Positions 8,801-17,815 are shown, numbered from the stretch's first letter. The stretch: 64,000 nt of DNA from Yinghuangia seranimata (GCF_029953285.1 NZ_JASAOI010000011.1:62001-126000), one strand, 5' to 3'. Notes: generated from the sequence alone by a model not told the origin. Translations and numbers: made by a program.

Positions 8801-10279
8801 TCAGTCCTTCGGGGGCTTGGCCTTGCCGTACACCCAGGTGTCGAACAGCGGGCCCAGCGGCTTGCCGCTCACGTGTTCCGCCAGGGCGCGTAGGTCGGCT
8901 GTTTCGACCACGCCGTGCTTGTGGTCGGAGAGCCAGGTCCGGACGATCGTGAAGAACGCCTCGTCGCCGACCGCCTCGCGGAGCTTCTGGAGGGCCATCG
9001 CGCCGCGCTCGTAGACCGGGGGGCCCGAGACGTTCTTCGGGGAGCCGGGGGCGCCGGGTGGGAAGGCCCATACGCCCTGGCCGGCCGGGCCCGAGCGGTC
9101 GTAGCTCGTCTCGAAGCTCGTCCGGGTGCTCGGGCCGCCGTGGTCCTCGGCCCACAGCCATTCGGTGTAGGTCGCGAAGCCCTCGTTGAGCCACATGTCG
9201 TTCCAGGTGCGCGGCGTCACCGAGTCGCCGAACCACTGGTGGGACATCTCGTGGACGACGGTGTCCGGCTCGGGCGCCGTCTCGAAGAACGGCCTGGTCT
9301 GGGTCTCGAGCGCGTAGCCCAGGTCCGGCAGGTGGCCGACCACGGCGCCGGTGGACGCGAAGGGGTAGGGCCCGAACCTCCGGTCCGCCCACGCCAGCAT
9401 CGCGTCGACGGTCGCGGGGATCGCGTTCGTGCGGTCGGACTCCTCCTCCGGGTCGACCGCGTAGTACGCCGGCACGCCCGCCGCGGTGTCCTCGCTCACC
9501 CGGAACCGGCCGATCGCCACCATCGCCAGGTAGCTCGCCATGGGCTCGGGGCTGTTCCAGTGGAACGACTCGCGCCCGTCGTGGACGGCGTGGTCGACGA
9601 GCTTCCCGTTGGACACGGCGGTCAGACCCTGCGGCACGGTGACGGTGATGTCGTACCCGGCCTTGTCGTACGGCGCGTGGTTGCCCGGGAACCAGCCGGG
9701 CGCCCCGGCGGGTTCGCCGAGCGCGACGGCCCCGTCATCCGTCTTCATCCAGCCCTCGTGCGAGCCGTCCGGGTCGGTGATGGTCTTCGGCACGCCGCTG
9801 TACGCGATCCGCGCCGTGAACGCCCGCCCGGCCGGGATCGGCGCCGCGGGCGTCACGGTCAGCTTGTCGTCGTCGCGCCGGGTCCGGGCGGGGGCGCCGT
9901 CGACGGTGACGTCCTGCACGTCCATGGCGTGGAAGTCGAGCGTGAACGCGTCGAGCTCGGCGGTCGCCTGGATCGCGAGCGTGGCCGTGCCGGTCAGCCG
10001 GTTGCCCTGCGGCGTCCAGTCGAGCGCGAGCGTGTAGTCCTGCACGTCGTAGCCCGGGTTGCCGAGCGCGGGGAACAGCGGGTCGGAGGCGTCGCCGCCC
10101 GCGGCCTCGCTCGCACCGCTCGCGCCCGCACCCGCACCCGCACCCGCGGCGGAGGGCCGGGTCAGCGGCCGCTCCGGGGCCGAGGACGACGTGCACCCGG
10201 ACACGAGCGCGAGCACCGCCGCGGCGGCGACGACGCGGAGGGCGGACGGGCGGGCGGCGCGGTGCGCGGGCAGCGGCAT
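8801..10279 (-). CDS. M1-family zinc metallopeptidase lipoprotein
   Basis: 492 residues. The signal peptide ends in a lipobox (LVSGC, Cys29), then an Ala/Gly-rich linker to ~62. The aminopeptidase-N type beta domain and thermolysin-like domain follow. LETQTR (324-329) takes the place of the GAMEN substrate loop, HEMSHQWFGD (343-352) is the zinc HExxH, and NEGFATYTE (365-373) supplies the third ligand Glu366. All catalytic residues are intact. It should be tethered to the outer face of the membrane and trim peptides. It is shorter than cytosolic PepN because the C-terminal HEAT-like domain is absent, as is normal for secreted actinobacterial members. Confidence 0.92.
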   Translation of the reverse strand: MPLPAHRAARPSALRVVAAAAVLALVSGCTSSSAPERPLTRPSAAGAGAGAGASGASEAAGGDASDPLFPALGNPGYDVQDYTLALDWTPQGNRLTGTATLAIQATAELDAFTLDFHAMDVQDVTVDGAPARTRRDDDKLTVTPAAPIPAGRAFTARIAYSGVPKTITDPDGSHEGWMKTDDGAVALGEPAGAPGWFPGNHAPYDKAGYDITVTVPQGLTAVSNGKLVDHAVHDGRESFHWNSPEPMASYLAMVAIGRFRVSEDTAAGVPAYYAVDPEEESDRTNAIPATVDAMLAWADRRFGPYPFASTGAVVGHLPDLGYALETQTRPFFETAPEPDTVVHEMSHQWFGDSVTPRTWNDMWLNEGFATYTEWLWAEDHGGPSTRTSFETSYDRSGPAGQGVWAFPPGAPGSPKNVSGPPVYERGAMALQKLREAVGDEAFFTIVRTWLSDHKHGVVETADLRALAEHVSGKPLGPLFDTWVYGKAKPPKD

Positions 10280-10454
10280 GCCGTGATGATGTCGTGCCGG
10301 TCCCGGACGTGTCTCGGGTACCCCGGTCTCGTGTCGGCATGTCGCGGTGGCCCGCGCGGCCGAGGATCGCCGGTCGACAAGGTCGTCCGTGCGCCGCGCC
10401 GTCCCCGTATGCCGGGCGCGTCCCCGCGTCGCGCCGCCCCGTGCGCCGGGCCTG

Positions 10455-11000
10455 TCAGCCCCGTTCCGCCGCCCCTCGGCAGCGCCACCGCAGCACCGCG
10501 AGCTGCTGCATCGCCTCCACGCGCCGCGCCAGTGCGCGCTTCTCGTCGGGATCGAGCCATTCCCGGCCGACGCCCGCCGTCACGGTGAACGCCTGTGCGC
10601 GGTGGTCGTCGACGGCGTCCACGGTGATCTCCACGCACGCGTAGTCCGGATCGGCGGACATCGGGTCGGCGGCGACGCGGGCCGTGCCCCGGGCGGTGAA
10701 CGCGGTGTCGTCCTCCGCCAGGAACAGCATCGCGACGCGGGGGCTGGCGCGCAGCCGGGCGAGCGAGTCGCGGGTACGGCGCAGGGTCAGCAGGATCGTC
10801 TGGTCGCCGGCGCGGACCGGCGCCGAGACGGGGACGGCGTGCGGTCCTTCGTCCGGCCCGCCGCCCGTCGTGGCGAGGACCGCGACGGTCTGCCGCGGCC
10901 ACGTCGGCAGCACCGGCGGTGCCGACGGCGTCTCGGGTGCGGCGGCTGCGGCTGCGGCTGCGGCAGGGGACGGGGCGGGCGGTGTCGTGTTCCGGCTCAT
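10455..11000 (-). CDS. Pyridoxamine 5'-phosphate oxidase-like FMN split-barrel protein
   Basis: 181 residues. After an Ala/Pro-rich leader (1-31), the segment QTVAVLATTGGGPDEGPHAV with VPVSAP, TRDSLARLRASPRVAMLF and TARGTARV follows the flavin/F420 split-barrel pattern. This group includes PNPOx, F420-dependent reductases and heme-handling proteins; the exact cofactor and substrate cannot be assigned. The start has GAGGAG about 9 bases upstream. It lies downstream of the MMPL gene on the same strand, but a strong hairpin separates the two, so it probably has its own promoter. Confidence 0.75.
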   Translation of the reverse strand: MSRNTTPPAPSPAAAAAAAAAPETPSAPPVLPTWPRQTVAVLATTGGGPDEGPHAVPVSAPVRAGDQTILLTLRRTRDSLARLRASPRVAMLFLAEDDTAFTARGTARVAADPMSADPDYACVEITVDAVDDHRAQAFTVTAGVGREWLDPDEKRALARRVEAMQQLAVLRWRCRGAAERG

Positions 11001-11026
11001 CTGTCCGAACTCCTCGGGAGGGACGG

Positions 11027-11068
11027 GCCGTCGCGGACCGGACCAGGACGGGCCCGGTCCGCGACGGC
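11027..11068 (-). terminator. Hairpin terminator after the MMPL gene
   Basis: A perfect 15-bp stem (GCCGTCGCGGACCGG at 11027-11041, complement at 11054-11068) with a 12-base loop. It lies between the MMPL stop and the split-barrel gene start, both on the minus strand, so it should end the transporter transcript. Confidence 0.7.
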
Positions 11069-11076
11069 AACGGCAT

Positions 11077-13257
11077 TCAGTGGTGGGCGTGTTCCGGCGC
11101 GGTCTCGGTGAACCGCGGTGGTGCGGAAGGCGCGTCGGCCTCGGGGCGCCCGGGGCGCCAGACCCGCGGACCGAGGTCCAGCGAGAGGGCGGGGATCAGC
11201 AGGCTGCGCACCAGGAAGGTGTCGAGCAGGACGCCGACCGCCACCAACAGCCCCTGTTGCAGCGCGCCGACCGTCGGGACGACCGCGAGGACCGAGAACG
11301 TCGCGGCCAGCACCAGCCCGGCCGACGTGATCACGCCGCCCGTCACGGTCAGCGCCGTCAGCACGCCCTCGCGGTGCCCGCGCAGGGCGACCTCCTCCTT
11401 GGCGCGCGTCATCAGGAAGATCGTGTAGTCGACGCCGAGCGCCACTAGGAAGAGGAAGCCGAACAGCAGCAACCCCCGGTCGATGTGCGGGTATCCGAGC
11501 GCGTGGAACAGCAGCACGGCCGCGCCGACCGCCGAGCCGTACGACAGCACGACCGACAGCAGCAGCATCACCGGCGCGACCAGCGCCCGCAGCAGCGCCA
11601 CGAGCATCAGCAGCACGACGACCAGGATGAGCGGGATGAGCAGGGCTTCCTCGTCGCCCTGCGCGTTGGAGGTGTCCAGCGCGACGGCGCTCTGCCCGCC
11701 GACCACCGGATCGCCCGGCACGCCGCGCAGGGCGTCGCGGATCCGCTCGACCGTGTGCCGTGCGGTGCCGCTGTCGGGGGCCGCGTCGAGGACGACCGCG
11801 AGGTGCGTCCAGCCTTGTGAACTCCGTTCCACCGTAGCCTCGTTCACGCCGTGGACCTGATCGAGCGAGGCCTTGGCCGCCGCGGCGCCCGTGTCGCGCA
11901 CGTACACGTCGGCGGGCGCGGACGAACCGGCGGGGAAGTGCGCCGACAGCAGCCGCTGCCCGGCGACGGAGTCGACGTCCTTGGTGAACATCTCGGCCTG
12001 CGTCTGCCCGGTGCGGACGCCGAACAGGCCCAGCAGCAGCGCCGCCAGCACCGCGACGGCCGCCAGCCACACCGCGCGCGGCCGCCGCCCGACGAGGCCC
12101 GCGACCCGTCCCCAGGCCGAGCGCCGCACCGGCTCCCGCGCCGACCCGGCGGCCGCGTCCGGCTCGTGCCTCGGCACGAACGGCCAGAACACCCAACGCC
12201 CGAGGACCACCAGCAGCGTGGGCAGCAGCGACGTCATCGCGAGGAACACCACGACCACGCCGACCGCGACCACCGGGCCGAGCCCGCGCGTCGAGTTCAT
12301 GCTGCCGAACACCAGGCACAGCGTCGCCAGCGCGACCGTCGCCGCCGACGCGGCGAGCGCCGGCAGGCAGCGGGCGACCGCGTACGCCATCGCCTCGTGC
12401 CGGTCGGCGTGCCGCCGCAGTTCCTCGCGGTAGCGCGCGACGAGCAGCAGCGCGTAGTCGGTGCCGACGCCCATGACGAGTACGATCAGCACGTACGCGC
12501 TCTGTCCGTCGACCACCAGGCCCGCGTACTTCGCCAGCAGGTACACGACGCCGCTCGCGACCTGGCTGCCCAGGGCGACGGCCAGCAGCGGCACCAGCCA
12601 CAACACGGGGCTGCGGTACGTCACCAGCAGGAGCAGCGCGACGAGGCCGAGCGTGGCGCCGAGAAGCGCGCCGTCCATGCCGGAGTAGACGTCGATGAAG
12701 TCGGCGATGTCGCCGGCCTCGCCGGTGATGCGGACCTCGAGGCCGGGCGGCGCGCCGTGCCGCGCGGTCTCGCGCAGGTCGTCGACACTGTCACCGAGCA
12801 CCGTGTTGTCGCTCGTGTCGGTGCGCAGCGACACCGACACGTAGACGGCCTTGCGGTCGTCCGACAGGACGGCGGGGCCCGTGTCGCCGACCGCGACCCC
12901 GTTGGCGCGCAGGGCGCCGCGGTCGGCCTCGACCTTGGCCAGGTCGGCGTCGGTGAGCCCGGTGTCGCGGGCGTACACGACGACCGCGGTGCTGGTGTCC
13001 TTCTCGGCGAAGTGCCGTTCCGCGACGTCGATCGCGCGGGTCGACTGCGCGTCGGCGGGCAGCCAGGTCTGCGGGTCGTTGTCCTGGACCTCGCCCAACT
13101 TGGCGGCGAGCGACCCGCCGACGGCGATGAGCAGCACCCACAGGGCGAGCACGGCCCATTTCGAGCGGCGCCCGGCGACCACGGCGGCGTAGCGGGCCGC
13201 CACCCGGCGGGTGGGGCCCTCCGGTGGGCCGGGGAGGGCGGGGGAGTGCGAAGACAT
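11077..13257 (-). CDS. MMPL-family (RND-type) membrane transporter
   Basis: 726 residues. A helix near 35-52 is followed by a ~150-residue extracytoplasmic loop, a cluster of five or six helices at about 180-365, a second helix near 390-410, another external loop, and a second helix cluster at about 530-690. This repeated layout is that of MMPL proteins, proton-driven exporters of lipids, siderophores or drugs. No lipid or polyketide gene adjoins it, so the cargo is unknown. The start ATG gives MSSHSPALPG. It ends in a strong hairpin. No regulator gene lies directly beside it. Confidence 0.88.
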   Translation of the reverse strand: MSSHSPALPGPPEGPTRRVAARYAAVVAGRRSKWAVLALWVLLIAVGGSLAAKLGEVQDNDPQTWLPADAQSTRAIDVAERHFAEKDTSTAVVVYARDTGLTDADLAKVEADRGALRANGVAVGDTGPAVLSDDRKAVYVSVSLRTDTSDNTVLGDSVDDLRETARHGAPPGLEVRITGEAGDIADFIDVYSGMDGALLGATLGLVALLLLVTYRSPVLWLVPLLAVALGSQVASGVVYLLAKYAGLVVDGQSAYVLIVLVMGVGTDYALLLVARYREELRRHADRHEAMAYAVARCLPALAASAATVALATLCLVFGSMNSTRGLGPVVAVGVVVVFLAMTSLLPTLLVVLGRWVFWPFVPRHEPDAAAGSAREPVRRSAWGRVAGLVGRRPRAVWLAAVAVLAALLLGLFGVRTGQTQAEMFTKDVDSVAGQRLLSAHFPAGSSAPADVYVRDTGAAAAKASLDQVHGVNEATVERSSQGWTHLAVVLDAAPDSGTARHTVERIRDALRGVPGDPVVGGQSAVALDTSNAQGDEEALLIPLILVVVLLMLVALLRALVAPVMLLLSVVLSYGSAVGAAVLLFHALGYPHIDRGLLLFGFLFLVALGVDYTIFLMTRAKEEVALRGHREGVLTALTVTGGVITSAGLVLAATFSVLAVVPTVGALQQGLLVAVGVLLDTFLVRSLLIPALSLDLGPRVWRPGRPEADAPSAPPRFTETAPEHAHH

Positions 13258-13426
13258 GGGGACCTCGGAATCGGGAGCAGGGCGTGGGAAACCCGGCGCG
13301 CCGCCCCGAACGTCCGTGGCGGCCGCGTGGGTTGGCGGCTTGCCGACGACGCTACGGAGCGGCGCGCGTACCTGGCTTCTCGATTCCTGACCGGTCCCGA
13401 CCGGGGCGCCGTGTGCGGGAACGCCG

Positions 13427-13454
13427 ACGGCCCCGGTCGTCGGACCGGGGCCGT
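13427..13454 (-). terminator. Hairpin terminator after terB-like gene
   Basis: A perfect 12-bp stem (ACGGCCCCGGTC at 13427-13438, complement at 13443-13454) with a 4-base loop. It lies 67 bases beyond the TerB stop, between it and the MMPL start. Confidence 0.6.
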
Positions 13455-13470
13455 TGGGAGTCCGCTATGC

Positions 13471-13506
13471 GGTGGTACAGGTGGTACAGGTGGTGCGGGT
13501 GGTGCC
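13471..13506. repeat. Four tandem 9-base repeats
   Basis: GGTGGTACA, GGTGGTACA, GGTGGTGCG, GGTGGTGCC stand head to tail just after the TerB stop, next to the terminator hairpin. They are non-coding on the gene strand. A simple slippage-prone repeat; no role is evident. Confidence 0.7.
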
Positions 13507-13520
13507 GCGGACGGTGCGGC

Positions 13521-13976
13521 TCAGAGGTCGAACTCGGTCGGCTGGATGCCGAGCGCGAAGCACGCCTCCCGCACGACCGCGCGCTCCTGCGGGTCGAAGT
13601 TGCCGTCGGCGCCGCCGATGACGATGCCGATCTGGATGACCGCGCGCGCCTCGTCCGGCTTCTTCTTGGCCTTGGCGACCTCCTGCATGACCTGCACCTT
13701 GCCGAGCTGGTAATCGGAGGCGAGCTGGTTCGCGTACGCGTAGAAGCGGCGCTGCAGGTCGTCCTTGTCGAAGTTCTGCAGGACCTCGTTGCTCCCGATC
13801 AGCTGCGCGACCTTCTGCTGCTCGGCCGAGTCGATCGAGCCGTCGGCGGCGGCGACGAGCGCGCAGATCGCCATGCTCGCGTCGCGGAACGCGCCGCTCT
13901 TCAGGTCGTTCTTCTTCGCGACCAGCTGTGTCTGCATGCTCTGCGCGGACTGCTTGAACCTGTCCCAGAGGGCCAT
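13521..13976 (-). CDS. TerB-family tellurite resistance protein
   Basis: 151 residues, the standard length. TerB is a soluble all-helical protein with two conserved acidic loops, seen here as ADGSIDSAE (44-52) and ADGNFDPQE (123-131). It works with TerD-type proteins in a membrane-linked stress and metal-sensing system; the biochemical activity is not settled. The start at 13976 has AGGAG at good spacing; 25 further upstream codons are rejected. It is 144 bases downstream of the TerD gene on the same strand. A palindrome upstream (14021-14038) matches one upstream of TerD, suggesting shared control. Confidence 0.88.
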   Translation of the reverse strand: MALWDRFKQSAQSMQTQLVAKKNDLKSGAFRDASMAICALVAAADGSIDSAEQQKVAQLIGSNEVLQNFDKDDLQRRFYAYANQLASDYQLGKVQVMQEVAKAKKKPDEARAVIQIGIVIGGADGNFDPQERAVVREACFALGIQPTEFDL

Positions 13977-14019
13977 GGATGTGTCTCCTGAAGTCGCTAC
14001 ATAGCCGGTACGCCGCCTT

Positions 14020-14038
14020 AATCTACAGAATCGTAGAT
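14020..14038 (-). promoter_or_regulatory. Palindromic operator/-10 region upstream of terB-like gene
   Basis: ATCTAC-AGAATC-GTAGAT (14021-14038) is a 6-bp inverted repeat with a 6-base spacer, 45 bases before the TerB start. On the gene strand the element contains TAGATT (14025 to 14020), a fit to TAnnnT. The same TCTAC-N6-GTAGA pattern precedes the TerD gene. No clear -35 is seen. Confidence 0.5.
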
Positions 14039-14120
14039 AAAAGCGGCGCAAGTGCGGTTCCGGTCGGATTCGGGTCGGATTCCGCGCGGATTCCGGTCGG
14101 GTTCCGTCAGGGGGTCCTGG

Positions 14121-14696
14121 TCAGACGTCGACCCCGAAGTCGCGCGCGATGCCCGCGAGGCCCGACGCGTAGCCCTGGCCGACCGCGCGGAACTTCCACT
14201 CGGAGCCGTTCCGGTACAGCTCGCCGAAGATCATGGCGGTCTCCGTCGACGCGTCCTCGGTCAGGTCGTAGCGGGCCAGCTCGGCGCCGCCGACCCGGTC
14301 GACGACGCGGATGTACGCGTTGCGGACCTGGCCGAACGACTGGCCGCGCACGTCCGCGTCGTGGATCGACACGGGGAAGACGATGCGCTCGATGTCCTGC
14401 GGTATGGCGGCCAGTTCGACGTTGACCACCTCGTCGTCACCCTCGCCCTCACCGGTCAGGTTGTCGCCGGTGTGCTGCACCGAACCGTCCGGGCTGGTTA
14501 GGTTGTTGTAGAAGACGAAGTGCAGGTCCGACGGCACGCGGCCGGTCGCGCTCAGCAGCAGCGCGCTGGCGTCGAGGTCGAAGTCCGCGCCGGACGTGGC
14601 GCGCACGTCCCACCCGAGGCCTACGGCCACCGACGACAGACCCGGGGCGGCCTTGGACAGAGAGACGTTTCCGCCCTTGGCAAGGGTGACTCCCAC
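14121..14696 (-). CDS. TerD-family protein
   Basis: 191 residues, exactly the usual TerD length. Family features are the N-terminus [24 protein letters not shown] (39-48), the calcium-binding acidic stretch around [17 protein letters not shown] (64-80) and ending GEGEGDDE, and [12 protein letters not shown] with [11 protein letters not shown] near the end. TerD domains bind calcium and assemble at the membrane in the Ter stress system. The GTG start (MGVTLAK) was preferred over an upstream start six codons earlier. It precedes the TerB gene; no terC, terA or terZ is adjacent, so this is a minimal pair. Confidence 0.92.
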   Translation of the reverse strand: MGVTLAKGGNVSLSKAAPGLSSVAVGLGWDVRATSGADFDLDASALLLSATGRVPSDLHFVFYNNLTSPDGSVQHTGDNLTGEGEGDDEVVNVELAAIPQDIERIVFPVSIHDADVRGQSFGQVRNAYIRVVDRVGGAELARYDLTEDASTETAMIFGELYRNGSEWKFRAVGQGYASGLAGIARDFGVDV

Positions 14697-14744
14697 AGTG
14701 CTTCCTTCCCGCAATGACCCGGCAGTTTCCGGCGCGCGCCGCCG

Positions 14745-14762
14745 AATCTACCGGACTGTAGA
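14745..14762 (-). promoter_or_regulatory. Palindromic operator/-10 region upstream of terD-like gene
   Basis: TCTAC-CGGACT-GTAGA (14747-14762) matches the inverted repeat upstream of TerB in arm sequence and 6-base spacing, and lies 51 bases before the TerD start. TAGATT (14750 to 14745 on the gene strand) again forms a TAnnnT hexamer. Confidence 0.5.
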
Positions 14763-14782
14763 AGTAGGCGTCCCACCCGTTC

Positions 14783-15751
14783 TCACAACGCCGTTGCCGC
14801 TTTGAGGATCACGAACAGCGCGATCGTGGCGTTCGACGCGGACACCACCGACACCGTCGTGCCGGCCGCCGCGACCAGCGCCGCGAGACCCGCCCGCGAA
14901 CGCGGCGCGGGCCACCCCGCGTCCGGCGTCGGACCGAGCAACGCGGCCACGCGGCGCGGCACCGGCCCCGGTGTGGCGGCGAACGCCGGGAGCCCGTGCG
15001 GGCCGCCGAACCGGTGCCCGCCGCGTGTTCCGGCCGTGGGCGCGCGGCGCGCGGCCAGCGCGGCCTTGCCGACCGCGTGCGCCGTCGTACGGCGGTCGCC
15101 GACCGCGGCCGCGGCCTCCTCGTCCGCCCAACGCTCCACGGTGTAGGCGATCGCGGTGTGCAGCGGCCGCAGGAACGGCTGTGCGGCGGCCGCGAGTCGC
15201 GCGACGAGTAGATAGCGGTGGTGATGGCCTGTCAGATGGGCGCGCTCGTGCGCGATCAGCGCGCGGCGTTCGTCCGCCGTCAGGCAGGCCAGCATGCCGG
15301 TCGACACCACGATGCGGCGCGGTGCGCCGGGCAGCGCGTACGCGTACGCGACGTCGTCGGGCAGGATCGCGACCTCGCCGGCGCGTGCCAGCCCCTCGGT
15401 CGCCGCGCGGGCCCGCCGCCGCACACGCGTCTCGCGCGCGAGCACCGCGCCGGTCGCGACCACGACCGCGGCCAGGCCGGCGATCGCCATCGTGCCGAAC
15501 AGCCTTACGTGCGGCACCGCTTCGCGGACCTCCGGGTCGGCCCAGCCGTCCGGCAGGGGATTGCCCGGCACCTGCGCGGTGCCGACGACCATGAGCAGCG
15601 CCAGGCAGAGCGTGCTGCACGCCGCCAGCACCGCGCTGACCGCGGTCAGCAGCAGCGTCGCGCGGCGCGGGTGCAGGTGGTCGGTCGCGAGGCGGGCCAC
15701 CGGCAGCGCGGTGAGCGGCAGGACGAACGGCAGATACACCGCGACGTGCAC
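14783..15751 (-). CDS. M56-family membrane metallopeptidase (BlaR1-like, no sensor domain)
   Basis: 322 residues. Membrane helices lie at about 5-20, 30-56, 86-106 and near the C-terminus. The zinc site is HERAH (168-172) with ERWADEEA (206-213) as the third-ligand region. This is the protease core of BlaR1/MecR1, but the external penicillin-binding sensor domain is missing. The GTG start is 2 bases after the BlaI-type stop, so the pair is one operon. By analogy the protease would relieve BlaI repression on a signal, but without a sensor domain the signal is unknown, and no beta-lactamase gene is nearby. Confidence 0.85.
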   Translation of the reverse strand: MHVAVYLPFVLPLTALPVARLATDHLHPRRATLLLTAVSAVLAACSTLCLALLMVVGTAQVPGNPLPDGWADPEVREAVPHVRLFGTMAIAGLAAVVVATGAVLARETRVRRRARAATEGLARAGEVAILPDDVAYAYALPGAPRRIVVSTGMLACLTADERRALIAHERAHLTGHHHRYLLVARLAAAAQPFLRPLHTAIAYTVERWADEEAAAAVGDRRTTAHAVGKAALAARRAPTAGTRGGHRFGGPHGLPAFAATPGPVPRRVAALLGPTPDAGWPAPRSRAGLAALVAAAGTTVSVVSASNATIALFVILKAATAL

Positions 15752-15753
15752 GT

Positions 15754-16128
15754 TCAGCCCCCTGCGCGGCCGAGGAGTTCGCGCAGCGTCGCCTCGTCCT
15801 CGGCCGACAGGTCGGACACGAAGCTGGCGAGGACCGCGGCCCGGTCGCTCTCGCGGTCCAGCACCTGGCGCATGCGGCGGGCCGCGAGGCCGGCCTCGTC
15901 GGCGACCGGGCGGTAGGCGTACGAGCGGCCGCGGCGGGTGCGCGAGAGCAGGCCCTTGTCGTGCAGCCGCGACATGATCGTCACCACGGTGCTGTAGGCG
16001 AGACCGGCGCCGAGCGCGTCCTGCACCTCGGTCGCGGTCCGTGCCCCGTCCGCGACCCACAGCAGCGCGAGGACCTCGGCCTCCAGCTCGCCCGGCCCGC
16101 GCCGCGCGCGGTGCCGACTGTCCGTCAT
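15754..16128 (-). CDS. BlaI/MecI/CopY-family transcriptional repressor
   Basis: 124 residues starting at MTDSRHRARRG, with GGGGAGG about 7 bases upstream; a start 20 codons earlier has no such support. [20 protein letters not shown], then VQDALGAGLAYSTVVTIMSR and LHDKGLLSRTRRGRSYAYRP, forms the winged helix-turn-helix. The C-terminal helices (RRMRQVLDRESDRAAVLASF) form the dimerisation and cleavage region. It should repress its own operon and perhaps distant genes. No classical TACA/TGTA operator was seen in the 173 bases before it. It is divergent from the permease gene. Confidence 0.88.
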   Translation of the reverse strand: MTDSRHRARRGPGELEAEVLALLWVADGARTATEVQDALGAGLAYSTVVTIMSRLHDKGLLSRTRRGRSYAYRPVADEAGLAARRMRQVLDRESDRAAVLASFVSDLSAEDEATLRELLGRAGG

Positions 16129-16209
16129 TTCGCCTCCCCGGCCGCATCGATCGCCCCTCATCGTGCTCACAGCGGGGCGGTTCGGCAACGCCGGGTCACG
16201 AGCGCCATC

Positions 16210-16266
16210 CCGATGATGAAATTATTCATTCAAGATCTTGCTGCATGTTGATCTGTATGCCAGATT
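16210..16266. promoter_or_regulatory. AT-richer divergent control region with CAAGATCTTG palindrome
   Basis: Between the BlaI-type gene and the permease lies an unusually AT-rich patch for this genome (16210-16260). It contains a perfect 10-bp palindrome CAAGATCTTG (16231-16240). A weak TTGCTG-17-CAGATT pair (16238-16243, 16261-16266) could drive the permease. Confidence 0.35.
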
Positions 16267-16301
16267 CGGCGGTCTACCAATCCGCGGGGAGGCTCAGACA
16301 C

Positions 16302-17753
16302 ATGCCGGTCCAGAACACCTCAGGGGAACGCCTCGCGATGGAGAGACGCACCATCGAGGTCATCCCCGACGCCGAACGGCACGGGACGCCGCGCAGCCAG
16401 TTCACGCTGTGGTTCGGCGCCAACATGCAGATCACCGCGATCGTCGACGGTGCGCTGTCGGTCGTCTTCGGCGCCGACGCGCTGTGGGCGATACCCGCGC
16501 TGCTCATCGGCAACGTGCTCGGCGGGATCGTCATGGCGCTGCACTCCGCGCAGGGGCCGCGCCTCGGCGTACCGCAGATGATCTCCAGCCGCGCGCAGTT
16601 CGGCGTCTACGGCGCGGTCCTGCCGCTGCTGCTCGTCATCCTGATGTACCTCGGGTTCGCCGCGACGGGCAGCGTCCTCGCCGGGCAGGCGGTGTGCGAG
16701 ATGCTGCACATCGACAACACGAACGTCGGCATCCTGATCTTCGGCGCGCTGACCGCTGTCGTCGCCGTCACCGGATACCGGCTCATCCACATCGCCGGCC
16801 GCATCGCGACCGTCATCGGCGTGCTCGGCCTCGGCTACCTGCTGGTCCGCGTGTTCACGCAGTACGACGTCGGCGCGCACGTCGGCAGCAAGGGCTTCGA
16901 GGCCGCGACCTTCCTCCTCGCCGTCGGCCTCGGCGCCGGATGGCAGCTCACCTTCGGCCCGTACGTCGCCGACTACTCCCGCTACCTGCCGCGCGAGACC
17001 AGCACCCGCGCGACGTTCTGGTCGACGTTCGCCGGATCGGTCATCGGATCGCAGTGGTCGATGACGCTCGGCGCGCTCACCGCGGCCGTCGCGGGCAAGG
17101 CGTTCCTGCCGGACCAGGTCGGCTTCCTGGGCGACCTGGCCGGGCCCGCGGTCCTCGCGTTCCTCATCTACCTCGTGATCGTGGTCGGCAAGCTGACGGT
17201 CAACTGCCTGAACGCGTACGGCGGTTTCATGTCGATCCTCACGACCGTGACGGCGTTCACCGGGCGTTCGCGCATCTCGGCCGCGGCCCGCGCGGCGTAC
17301 ATCGTCGGCTTCACCGCGGCGTCGGTGGCCATCGCGCTCGCCGCGAGCGACGACTTCCTGACCAACTTCAAGAACTTCGTGCTGCTGCTCCTGATGGTCT
17401 TCACGCCGTGGAGCGCCATCAACCTGGTCGACTACTACCTGATCTCGCGGGAGCGGGTGGACATCCCGGCGCTGTACGACCCGAACGGGCGCTACGGACG
17501 CTGGAACGTGACCGCGCTGACCTGCTACGTCGTCGGCGTGGCCGTGCAGATCCCGTTCCTGGCGACCAAGCTGTACACCGGCGCGATCACCAAGAAGCTC
17601 GACGGCGCGGACATCTCCTGGATCGTCGGCCTGGTGGTCACCTCGGCGCTGTACTGGGTGTGGGCGCGGCGGACGGCGAACCCTCCCGCGGAGACGATCC
17701 ACCCGGCGGCCGCGGGGGAGAACGGCGAGCGGGCGACGGCGCTGGTCGGCTGA
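16302..17753 (+). CDS. NCS1-family cytosine/purine-type permease
   Basis: 483 residues with about twelve membrane helices. NCS1 features include TIEVIPDAERHG before helix 1, FTLWFGANMQITAIVDGAL, the GYRLIHIAGR segment and FTPWSAINLVDYYLISRERV near the C-terminus. NCS1 carriers import nucleobases, hydantoins, thiamine or allantoin with a cation. ATG 16302 has GGGGAGG 7-13 bases upstream. HutD, TetR and amidohydrolase genes follow, suggesting uptake of an N-heterocyclic nutrient that the amidohydrolase may open, but the substrate cannot be read from the sequence. Confidence 0.9.
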   Translation: MPVQNTSGERLAMERRTIEVIPDAERHGTPRSQFTLWFGANMQITAIVDGALSVVFGADALWAIPALLIGNVLGGIVMALHSAQGPRLGVPQMISSRAQFGVYGAVLPLLLVILMYLGFAATGSVLAGQAVCEMLHIDNTNVGILIFGALTAVVAVTGYRLIHIAGRIATVIGVLGLGYLLVRVFTQYDVGAHVGSKGFEAATFLLAVGLGAGWQLTFGPYVADYSRYLPRETSTRATFWSTFAGSVIGSQWSMTLGALTAAVAGKAFLPDQVGFLGDLAGPAVLAFLIYLVIVVGKLTVNCLNAYGGFMSILTTVTAFTGRSRISAAARAAYIVGFTAASVAIALAASDDFLTNFKNFVLLLLMVFTPWSAINLVDYYLISRERVDIPALYDPNGRYGRWNVTALTCYVVGVAVQIPFLATKLYTGAITKKLDGADISWIVGLVVTSALYWVWARRTANPPAETIHPAAAGENGERATALVG

Positions 17754-17815
17754 CGCCGGGGCGCACGGCCCTTCAGTAGCCCTTCAGCAGTCCTTCAGCA
17801 GTCCTCATCAGCCCC

